Positions 36,901 through 48,900 of a stretch of DNA of 64,000 bases are shown piece after piece. The stretch's first letter is position 1. The number at the start of each line of letters is the position of its first letter. This DNA comes from Tyto alba. Lineage: Eukaryota; Chordata; Aves; Strigiformes; Tytonidae. The stretch spans positions 8,771,501 through 8,835,500 of the forward strand of contig NW_024881313.1 in the NCBI RefSeq assembly GCF_018691265.1. Reading direction: 5' to 3'. The position numbers were made by a program, and so were the translations under genes. Below the pieces are notes generated by a model. It did no database searches. It worked only from the letters and a program-made list of their open reading frames with translations, and was not told the DNA's origin.

Positions 36901-39900
36901 CCTTTATTGAATTCTCCAATTAATGACAGTCTGATGTTGTCTATTACTGTTTCTTTTAATTGTGCTTTATTTTACTGATACCCTCTTTTCTTTTGTTTTC
37001 TATTGGAAGTAATTTTTCTGTAATCTCAATATAACATTGTTTCCACTCTTCTTAATATTTCTCTCTGGATTTCTAGAAGTTTGTCCATAACTGTTATTTC
37101 TCTTATTCTCTATTCTTCGATGCATTATGCAAAACATTTTTATGTTATCCAGTGATCAGTCACTGCGTTACTGCTATGTGGAATAGTATACCTGGGTTAG
37201 TCTATGAATGCTTCCACCTTGCTGTCTGTATGGTGATTCTTTTGTTTATTACTTGTTGCTCTTGTGTGTTTCCTTCCTCTTTATTTTTCTTCCTTATACA
37301 TTTATCTTTGTGCTGCTGTCACTGTGTTGGCCATATATTTTTCTTTAAATATCCTGCATGCATGAAGGAATTCAAGACACTAGGAGTACTATTTCACATT
37401 CGACTTAACTGGATCTAGTTGGAGCTGATACTAAAGAGGTTTACTTCCTCCTGCCACACACAGGCTGATGTGTCTCTGCTTCTTGTATCAGGTCTAGCAG
37501 CTAAGCAGCAACTGCATAAGAAATTGTTTCGTCATGGTAAACCAGCCTTCTGGAGAGGTACAAGGGTGGGAACACAGGAGAAGTTGCCAAATCAACAGCT
37601 GCATGGTCTTGTGCAAGGGAAGTGCATAGTGCTTTCCTGCATTTCTTTCTGTTTAGATCTAAAGTGAATCAATATCCAAAATAATTCCAGCCCTTTTGAA
37701 AACAGAGGATTTCATCATTCCTTCTGTGACTTCTGAATGCATCCCTGCCTCTAGAAAAAGTTATGAGTAAGATTAACTAGCTCCACTTTGGTTAGGTTTC
37801 TTTTTTCATTCTTGATGTTCTTGAGTAAGTGGCAATGATTGGAGGTTTTTGGATACCTTCTGTAAACTTGCCTTGAGAGCTGGATACTGAAATGACTCAG
37901 TTTCAGCTATAGTTTCAGTCTACAATCTTGAAGTATTAGTGGCAGGAATTGATGCATCATTTCTGTGGCTTCCTTCCCCCTTTCCCCTTCCAGATTCATT
38001 GAAATTTGTTGGAAATACTCAGTGCTCTGATGTCTGAGAATGAAGGTTCCACTGAGTTTATTCAACTGCCACTTTATGTGAACTTTCTTTGCAGGTGTTC
38101 ACTCTTCCTTTCCCTCTTCAATATCACAGTGGGCAGGAGGTGGTATATGCACATGAGATACCCAGGGTGTAGTTGACACAGTAACTCTGGGCCCTGACTT
38201 TTTGTGAGAAAGGAGAGGAGGACTACTTGAGGCTAAAAGATTCATCTAGGGTACTCACCAGGCTCTTGCCTTCCATAGAGAGGCCAGGTGGACAGTGGTT
38301 ATGGAGCAGAGTCTTGGAAGAAATCGTAGGAGGCTCTGCTCTACTTAAGCATATCTGTTTGCTTGTGAGCTATACACTACAGCACCTTTCAGCTGCTATT
38401 TTACATAGCAAATTTGCTATGTTCTGGCACAAAATCCCTTGTGGTGGAATTCGATATTGTATTTTAGTTTCCAGATGGATTTGTATTGTAATGGGGAGAC
38501 CAAAACTGGACACAGGACTCCAGGAGTGGTCTTCCACGTACAAATAGAGAAGAAGGGTCGCTTTGCTGGACCAGCTAGTGACACTTTTGCTGATACAGGG
38601 TAGAATGCTGTTGGCTGCCTTTGCTACAAAGGCACACTGCTGACTTGCATTCACCTTACTGCCCATCAGGACCTCTGGGTCCCCTTGTGTAGAACTACTT
38701 CCCAGAGAGTTGGCTCCCAGGCTGCCTTGTGGCCCAGGGTTGTTCCACCCCAGATGCATACTTGTTTTTCTTGAGCTCCATGAAGTTCCTGTCAGCCCAT
38801 TTCTCTAGCCTTTTGACATCCCTCCGAACAGTAGCTCTACCTTCCAGCATATTGAGCCCTCACCCCAGTTTAGTATTCTGTGCAGACTGAGAGTGTGCTG
38901 TATCCCATCATCCATGTCGTTAATAAAGACATTAAACAGCATCAGTCCCCATATTGATCGTTGAAGGTTCCCACCTACTTACTGGCTGCCCACTGAACTT
39001 TGCACTGCTGATCATGTGTCTCTGCATCCAACAATCCAGTCAATTTTTTGCTTAAGTTATCATCTGCGTATCCAGCCCATACCTCGCCGCTTTTGTGATA
39101 AGGAGACAGTGGGATATTGTGTCAAAGTCCTTGCTAAAGTCAAGGTACACAACACCTAAGCACCCTCCTCCCCGTCCTCAACATCAGTCACCTCACCATA
39201 GAAAGCGACTGGGGACGTGATTTGCTCTTGGTATATCCATTTTGCTTGCTCACAACCTTATTAGGGACTGAGGTGAGGTTGACTGGCATGTATTTTCCTT
39301 CCTTCCTGGCCTGGAACTTCCTTCTTGCAGATCCTCTTCTGCTGCCAGTATAATTTGAGAAATCATTTATGTTGGCTTTCTGTTGAGCTTTGGCTTTATG
39401 GATTCTATAATACCTGTTGCAGAACTGCCTGTAGTCAAGGTGTCTGTTACTGGAGGACTCCTTTTGGCAATTGTGATAATGTGAATTAGCTTCTTCCACT
39501 TGTATTCTTTCACATTTGCAACCTGGCCTAATAAGGCAATTAGAGTCTCTCTTTATATTTAGTCTAGTCTCAGATAAGTTGGCAACATAACTTTGGGATA
39601 TTTTTAATACTTTTAAAGTAACTTTTTGCTTTAGATGAGGAGTGTTGCTTATTTGGGAACTTTCAGATTGTGGTATGTAATTTCAAAATAATAAAAAACC
39701 CACAGTAAAATACTGTACTGAATCCAGGGCAGTTTCATCTTAAAGTTGGTGGGATCATGTTGTAGTTCAGACGACTCTGAAAACTGTGATGCAAATAGCA
39801 GATACCTTGTTACTAGTGGGTTAAAGAAATTAAACCAGAGTCTTCCATGACTGATGTTACAGCCTGAGGAAGCTAGGGTGCTAAAAGATTATAAGGGAAG

Positions 39901-42900
39901 TTAATGACTAAATCTTTCTACGGCAAACTTAAGTATGGGATTTTGTGTGTGTATGCATATAATATTTATGTATATGTGAAGTATATATAAACACATATAA
40001 TTCTAATTCTCAGTAAAAAAATCACACGCATCCTGCAGATGTCATTGAAACAGATGGTTTATCAGTCTTTTTAGAAGAAACTACTGGTTTTAGGGAGCTC
40101 ACTTGAGAATAATTATTTGCTTATAGGTACCTTTAAGGAAGTAATCAAGTGGTAGAAATAAAAATTTGATTCTTTTTCAGTATAAAATTTGAAGGTAGTG
40201 TCTGCTGTTCCTATGTGATGAGTTATTTAGGAAAAAGCAAAAAAAAAAAGCACAGTAACTGCTGCTCCAGTGTGAAGTTCCAAAATGTTAATAACTTCAT
40301 GGAATTTATCTTATAATATACCTTCATGTTTTTGACAATTCTGTATTTGCAAAAACTAAGTACTTTCACTTAATTTCACTTTCTGTTTTTGTGGGGCTGT
40401 TATTGTTTGAAGTTTGAGATTTCCTAAAGTAGATACTGGATTGTTGTGTGTCTGTCTATTTTTTTCTTTTTTTTTTAGCTAGTTCTATCAGTTTAAGATT
40501 GTGCAAACTATTGCATGCAGAAGCTGCTGTGGAATTGTGTGGTATCTCTGCAGAAGAAATGATGGATTTATTTTAAGAAAAGTAATCGTTGTTCATCAGA
40601 CCTCTTATAACCCATCTTTTTCTACTTTCTCCTCCCTCTAAAGATCATGGACAAGAATGGGTTACCTTCAAATATAAGGATGTGTCCCAAACCATTTATA
40701 TATAAATAATATTTCTTAGTAAGTATGAGCTGATATAGGTGATGACATAAATTAGGCAGTATGGTGAATGATTTGAGTTCAAGGAATAGGCAGCTGCTTA
40801 TTGCTTGGCAGAAAGGATGCTCAGTTGAAGTTTTCATTACCATGGAACAGGAACTTAAAACTAAAGAAATTTTTTTCCTAGCTTCAAAAAGCATAGCTGT
40901 TAAGGTATGACGAAACCTTTATAAAAATGTTTTCTGTGCGACTGTTTCTGCGGTAGCCCTGAGGTCTGCCTGCAGGTTTTCAATTAAATGGAACATAAAG
41001 AGACAGCCTACTAGATCTGACTGTTACGGAGAGAGACTGACTTAATTTATTTCTGCCGAGATAAATATTGGGAATCTTAAGTGGTAGAGATTGTTCTAGA
41101 AGCAAAGTTGATGATTACTGAAATGCTTTTAGTGGAATCAGTTTTCTTTATTAGTGAAAGAAAGAGAAAATGGGTGAAAGGAAGTTTTAAATAACTCCTT
41201 GCTGCAGTTTTAGGCAGGGAAGTAAAAAGTTTGAAATGCTGCTGGAGCAGTAATCACAAATGAAATATGCAGTAATGTTTTCTTGACTAAAGAACATGTG
41301 ACTTAGTTATTTTTAGCCACTTAGGAGAATACACTTTTTTTTTTACTTGATAAAGATTCTGGGGGTTTCCCCTTCTTTCCCCTTAGTCAGTGTTTTGCAT
41401 CAGCAAAACTTGAAATAGATGTAATATGTTTATCCAGAGGCTGAACACAGAACAGTCTAGGTTATCTTACTGGCATGAATTCAATCTAGAGTTAGAGGGA
41501 TTACTTCTTCTCACTTTAGATCACCTTAGGCTTATTGCTTGATGGGATCCCTGGCCCTGTTTCAGTCACCCAAGGTGATCCAAAAAACTTTGATCCTTTT
41601 TGTATGTTTTCTGTCACCATGGTTAAGCTAACTTAGATGCAAGTCAATATGGACTGTTACAAAGGAAAAGAGTCCCTTTCTTTTAAATTATATTAAAAAT
41701 TAGTTTGAGTATGTTACTTCTGTATTTAAGAAAGTAGCAGAAAGTGGGCTTGCATCTTATTTCCCATCATTATCCAAGATGCTCAAGTGCTTCTTTTAAA
41801 CTTGACCAAAATTCTATATCCTTGTAAGCTAAAACCCACTCTGAATTGTATTGTAATGCAGATGTTATCAGAAAGAGTGTGCCTGAATGTTGTCTCTTGT
41901 TTTTCATTGTAAGATAAATACTTATTCCACTTTAAAAATAAAGTTTTGTGACATGAGGCTTTGTCCCTTGCTGATAGTTTTGCTGTATAATAAAGTAGCT
42001 GTTAGTGCTGAAAATAAAGGTTAGTAACATGAAGGTCAGTTTAAAATTTAAAAATCCACTTGCTAATTTTGTCTTGTGATCAGCAATGATGGCAGAGTAG
42101 GTGTGAGAGAGAGTTTGATAGTTTGGTGTTAAAAATATTTACCGCTTCTGGTAGAACAATTACAAGTGTTAATCAGAGAACTGATATTTTTTTTATCAGC
42201 TTTATTATACACATAAATTGTATCAAAATATGGAACATAATTTTTCAATTTGTATTTTAATAGTAATATTCTGACTAAGCAAACAGGCAGGTTTTATTTC
42301 AGTAGTGGAATTTTTTCTCTGGATAAATATTGAAATTGAAGTAACATGTATAATAGCTTTTAAGCTTTTTAGTTACATACTGTATGTTAATGTTAGGTAC
42401 TTTAAGCAAATGTTAGCATGTATTTTCATTTAAAGGTTTGCTCTTCTAAAAATGAACTTCATGAATAGTCAAAACAGTGCAGTAATTGTGGTTTTAGAAT
42501 ATAGATGAAAAATTATTGCCTGTCCATAAGAGCTTTGTTAGACCTCCTTGTATAACTGTGGAGGAGGGTAGGGGAAAATCCCAAAAGCTTTTCTGTCTCA
42601 TGCAGTGTGAGGAGCAGCAGGAAAATCCAAACTAAATACAGTTAGACGTGAATGCACTTGAGTTAATCCAACTGTTAACCAGCCATTTGACACACAAAGC
42701 GTGGGTTGAGCGGCCGAGGAGGAGGTGAGGTAGCGAGGGGACTGATGGACTCTCGCTGAGCGGGTGAGAGGAGAACTTCCAGCCTCTGTAACCAGGAGGG
42801 GTCAGCAGGAATACTGCACTTATCCAGAAGAAGCTTCATTGGCTTAACTTCTTAAATCTTAACATTAATTGTGTAATGTGTTTGGTTTTTGTTTTGTTTG

Positions 42901-45900
42901 TTTGTTGTTTTGTTTTTGTTTTGTTTTTGTTTTTTTTAAGATTGGTGTATATTTTAAGATTACTCTGGAAAAAAGTAAACCTAAACTTAGAACAAGAAAA
43001 GCAATATAGATTATATAAAATTTCATTTAAAAAAAAAAAAAATCCCAAGAGTGTTCTTGTGCATCTGCAGTAAATTGTGTAGATTCAGTACCTTTATTTT
43101 TACATAGTCTGAAGTAGAAATGGAGCTTAGAGTTTTGTTTTGCCGTGCCATTTTGGGCTAAGGAAGGAAAAGGGCAAAAGGATAAGAAGGTAGAGGTTAA
43201 AAAGAGACCTTTAGTGATGTTAGGAAACAAGGATATGCAGAACTCTCTTCAAAACCCTGCTTGACAGCTCTTTCACTTGATTGCTGTAACTTTGGCAGAT
43301 AGAATGTAACTATAAAGATGTTAATGGTTTATTTCACAATTGTTAAATATTTCTCCTAGTAGTGTAACATAACAATTTCACTGCAGATGAAATTTGCACT
43401 CCAGTTGATAAAGCTTTCCAATTTTACTTGTCATGCTAGTGAAGAGACAGTAATTTGAATCCTAAAATAATGTTTTTAATCACTTGACAGAAATGACACT
43501 CACCTTGATTATGGAAAGATTTATATGTGAACATGTTCCATTTACACTCAAAATGGAAGTCAAATTAAAAAGCAGATGTGTAGAATTAACAAAATTAAAC
43601 TTGACATCTACTGTGTATGCAATCCTTGACAATTTTTTTTTTGAATGTGAGCCTACAGGTGGCATTAAATACATTTAGCAAAGCAAAACATCATATTAAA
43701 AAAAAGTTTCAACTACTCAAATAAGCGAACTATTCTTTGATATCAATGAATAGTTAGGGACAGGTCAGCTACTGTATTTTTTAAAATATTCACGGACAAA
43801 TGTAATTGAATATATACAGTAAAATAATTGTGAGCAAAGAAGTGTGGTTTTGTTTTTAAATTACAGTGTTCTTTCGGTGTTCGGATTACTCTGTTGCAAC
43901 CATTAAATATGAAAACAATCACAAATGGCAATCTTCAGAAGTGGTATGGGCCTGTTGGATGCTATAGCTGTCAGTCGTACAGCTTCAGCAGAACAATACT
44001 TAAATCTTGCAAGTGGCGAATTCCAGAGCCCAGCCTTCCTGTGTGGATGTTCTTGGTTTCCCCTCCTGCTCTGTCTGAACTTGAAACCACAGTTACTCCA
44101 AGCATGTGGGGGGATCTTGAAGAGAACTGAGTGCCTGAACAGGAGCTCCTGGCTGCAGTAGGAGGATGGTGGCACCCAGAGCCTCAGGAGAAGCAGCACG
44201 TGTATCTGCTCTTGGGAGGCAAAGGGGAAGAGCAGATACACGTGCTGCTTCTCGTGAGGCCCTGGGTGCTCCTTTTCTTCCTGGACTTCTGGAGTAGCAC
44301 TGATTTTGCACTAGACTAGGAGCACTTACATATTTTACTGTCAGTTGTAAGATAAAATTAACAGCGCCGGTTTAAATCCAGCCAACCAACCTGTAGTGAC
44401 CTTGGTGAATCATTTTAGTGAAAGGTGTATCAAGGCTGAGGATTGTGTTTAAAGATGGGATAGAGGCAAAGCTCCAAAAGCTTGTCAGCTGGATTAAGTG
44501 AACAAGAAACCTATTGAAGCTACTTCATAGTAAGACATAGTTGTGTTTGTTACTGGAGTAAGTAATTGCTGTTGTGGTTGGTACATTAAATCCTTGCCAT
44601 GCTCCCATTTGTCTGCAAAATACTATAGCTAATTCATAACTATTAAAATCTATTATGCATAACTGCATACATACTAAATTACAGTGGGATTTTTCTTCTC
44701 TTAAACTGCTGATTTAAGACTCTGTGGCCTTAGTACACAGTTTCTAGGAGTGAATCTTGTGGATTTACATAAAATCCTGTGTCAATGTTCATGTTAAGTT
44801 GCATAGTCAGTATTAGCTCAGCACTGTTAACCATTACAACAGTATGCAACTGGGACCATCAAAACGCTGCATTAATTAGGAAGCAGAAGCCAAAGAAAGG
44901 AGAAACAGATGCATACAAGAAAGCAAGTTTTTTATGTACTGCTTCTAGTAGTTGGCTGTACACTGTGGCAAAACCATTCAGTGGCAAAAATGGACAAAGC
45001 CTAGTCCAAAAAAAAAAAAAAAAAGCAGGTGTCATTGAGAGGTGATGATAGTCTTGTTATTTGTAACAGCTGAATCAAGCTCATAAACATTGACCTTAGC
45101 ATTCACCCTTCAGTTAACTTTAAGGCTAGTCAGAGCTTCAGTAAAATCTTCAAAAAAAAAAATTGACACTATAAATAAAACTTACTTGGAAATAAGTTGT
45201 CAGTAGTGGGGTTTGAATTTAATAATACCTGAACTAGTTCCATACTGACCAGCTGCACAGTCATATTTATGTAATGTTTGGACTTTATTTTCTTTTAATT
45301 GTTGATTTTGATGTGTTAAAGAAACTTTAAACAAAGCTTTTGTTTTTGTCTGGGAGCTATACTGCAGAAGTCCCTTTAAGAAATGTGACATTAGGAAAAG
45401 TTTTATTTACAACCAGCCTAAAGGGAACCATGCTGATGATTAGATCCCTTTGAATGTCTTGAAATCTGTGACTATAAACCCCTCATCTAAAGTATGTAAG
45501 AATTGGGCCAGTATCTGTTGTACTTACTGCAGTGTACCAAGTTGTAGGAGTTTTAAGAAATCCTCTTAAAATACCAAAGGAGATTTGAATTTCTGTAGCC
45601 ATATGCTAAATTGCAAAACTAGACCATTGGACATAAGGTCACTGTTTTATTTATTAGAGTTATAAAACTTCCTTTGTTAATTATGCATTCATCCAACTCT
45701 GAATATGCATCCTGTTATCTAGTTTAATTAAGTTTTGTCAGGTCATTTAGAGTGCTTATCCCATATTTAGAACTCTACACTTTTTTGAATAATGCCATTA
45801 AGCATACTGATTTTTTGACAAAAAAAAAAAACACAGTTAAATGTTTTTTTCTCTGTGTGTGTCTTCCTGTCACTTGTAGTAGTACTCTGCAGAAATTTAG

Positions 45901-48900
45901 AAATGTATTTCTGAGGGCATGAATGTGAGGAATCTTCTTCGTCTATTGAAATGTAAATGTATATGAAGAGCTCGCATCTTTAGTTAATTATTGTATTTGC
46001 CAGGGTTTTTTAGATTGATGTCCCTCTCCTCCCCACCCTCCAAGTAGTTTATCTACTGTATTTGCTTATTGTGAATTGACAAAATCTTCTAGTCAGCTAT
46101 GGCCAACATTTTTGTTATTTTTTTAGCACTGATCTTCAGCATTTTAGCTGTGTGGATTGTATGGTTAAAATTATCTAATAAAGCACTTTTTCAGTTTAGA
46201 GAGAATTAAATAACATGCAATCCAGTCTTTGCACCACTTTTAATTAAGCATGCAAGTATGTAGACAAATGGAATTTTTTCCAGCTTCAAACACCAAGGAA
46301 AAAAGCCAGTATAGCTTCTCTAGCTCTTGCTAAGAAGCTTTATTTAACTAGGAAGAAAGTAAAATTTCATCTCAGTGATGAAGTTAAACTTACAGTAAAC
46401 TTATTAAACTTACAGTAAACTAGGAAGAATTAAATTTACATCTGTGAAAGTCTTAGAGCTATGATTTTGCTTTTGGGCAGTTTCATGTCTTGCTCTCAGG
46501 AAAGAATCAAAGCTGCTTTATCTAGGAACCTTATATTATTTTTCATTGTTTATAAGATTATTAATTTTTTTTTTGTGGGGAAGTTGATTTTTCTGAATCC
46601 CATGCCTACGATGGAAAGATGAAAACTAAATAGGCCCTTTAGAAAAATAAGAGCTGTAAGCAAGCTTCCCCTATCCTCCATATTAAAAGCTAAAAAAGGG
46701 CACTCTGCAAATATGGTGTTCAATCTCTGCTTGTTTTCTAAATGTCAAACTGCAAGACAAGTTTATTTAGATACTTTCTTAGTGTTACTTGTTGACATAG
46801 CAGTTGTCTGAGTTCCCATGAGGGTGTCATTTGATCAGTGGTAAGAAAGGCGTAAATTAGACAACAAAAAAAGAAAAGTTGAGAACCTTGGAGCTGGAAC
46901 AGTTTTGGTGGCCTATAAATACTTGTCATCATCGGTTTCACACTCTTGGGACTTGGCTGAAACATGTTTTCCATACTGAACTAGAGACTAGATTGAATTA
47001 AATGAATATAATCTTTGTTGTCTGCATTGCAGCATTGTGAAGGTCCAAAACTATTGTAGCTCAGTTTAGTCAGGTTTTCCCTACCTTACTTTTTAAGTTA
47101 TCCTACATATGTCTATATATATGTACATACACAGATCTACCTATCTAGATAGATAAATGTGTGTGTGCATATACATACATGTGTGTATATGAATGCACTT
47201 GTACAGTAACCTATCTCGGCACAATAATCTGAACCTTGCTGCTTTTTTCATCCTCGTGGGGAATCTGCCAGCACCAGTGAAACTTTGCCTGCTGTGTTAT
47301 GCAAGACACCAGCCCCCAAATCCCACCAGCCCCACCGACACTCTCGTGGCTGACTCCAGCTTCACCACGGGCCTTCCAAACAACTCTTGTCCTCCGCCCC
47401 ACCCATGCCAAAGTATCAGTCCTGCCTGCAAAGGCAGATCTCTTCTTGGAATGTGATAATGCCTGCGTGAAGGAAATGTTAATCTGGGATGTCTTTTCTT
47501 ATATATGTATATATAAAAAATTTCCTGTGTTTTTTTTTTTTTTTTAATCAGAATTGTATTTACATATTTCAAAGCATTGTTTGAATGCTCTTGATCTTTG
47601 TGGTAAAAATTGTTAAAGGCAGTAATCAGTTTCTTAAGTTTCCCTCTATTTTAAAAGGGAGGAGTAAAAATAACCATACACTAGATATCTGGTTTGTGAC
47701 TTGACTGGAGGAAGGCATGCTTTTTTGGTCTTGAAACTGCTTTGATCTAGGGAAGAAGTAATGTTGTTTGGCTGGGAAAAATGACATGTTTAGTTGTGTA
47801 AAATGAGGTTGTATTAATACCTTCCTGTTCTGTTACAAAGCCTACATTTTTCTTGGAAGTAGTGGAGAATTTCACAGGGGAGAAAAAAGGGATCTTGAGA
47901 AACAGCAGTGCACAAAATGAGAATAAAGAAGAAAAAGAAATGACACTTTAAATGTTGATAGTTGCATCTGAAGTGAGATGAGTAACAATATATGACAAAA
48001 ATGCTCTAATGTTGGCTAAACTGGACTACTAGCTCACAATATAACTTGATAGCAATATGCTTAAAAAAAATAAAGATAATTTTTATTTCATCAAGAAAAA
48101 CTTATTTCATATCTAGTTAAAATGTATCAAGCTTTGTAGAAATTACAAGTACTGTTTTGGAGACTTAAAGTTGTATGAATATTGTATTAATTATTCCATT
48201 TCTATGTGTTCTTGTTTACAGACCAGTCTTTCCATATGGGGATGGGGAAGTCTTGGCCTTGTGCTTTTTCTAGTAACTTTTGGACCATTCGCTATATTTT
48301 ACTTTGCATTTTATATCCTCTGCTTTGTGGGTGGGTAAGTATACTAATTAGTGTTTTGTATAATTTACTATGAAAGTAAAATTTTATTGCGTATGTTGTC
48401 AAATAGTTTGCTTTCAAAATCTGACATGACTTCTATGTAATTAATATTTTCAAATTTGAGGAGCTTTTTCCAAGCAAAAATTTTGTTCTTGAAACCTCAA
48501 TTTTATTCAAATTACTGTTTTTTTGGTATTGAATAGTGCTTATATGACCTTTGCCCACGCAAAAAAAAGATTGAGTTTTTTTTTTAAAAAAAGTAGCTAT
48601 TTATAACAGATATTAAAGGACAAATACTTACATAAAACCAATGTTAATTTCAGTTCATAATTTCTATTATTGTGTTAGTTCTTTTCCCATGTGTGCACTA
48701 AGTAATTATGTCCTCTTTTCTTATCATAATCTGATTTTCCTGCCTAAGATACTTCATTCATGAGGAGAGTGAGTGGGTATTTCCACACACGCAGGAAAAC
48801 GATGCTACATCTTGAACAAGTAGATCAGTTCAGCAGCTGTAGAGATTTCATAGTTTATCTATAGAGAGATGAAGATAGCAAACAGGTGATGTTTTTATAA

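Larger units (their letters stand above)
29036..48221 (+). other. SNX13: SNX13 intron 1 (19,186 bp)
   Basis: Donor GTAAGA after MLAE, acceptor TTGTTTACAG at 48221. The first 500 bases are CpG island. The rest is AT-rich with CR1 pieces, homopolymer tracts, a long hairpin and microsatellites, listed separately. I see no convincing nested gene. The many short frames are chance or repeat-derived. Confidence 0.88.

Noticed and set aside
42836..43073. Lys/Thr- and Phe/Val-rich frames on opposite strands
   Set aside because: Products of the GTTTT-rich tract and poly-A run.
43894..44319. Several overlapping frames of 62-112 codons around the hairpin
   Set aside because: No domain, no splice-site support, and the frames cross the inverted repeat on both strands. 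The structure, not coding, is the signal.
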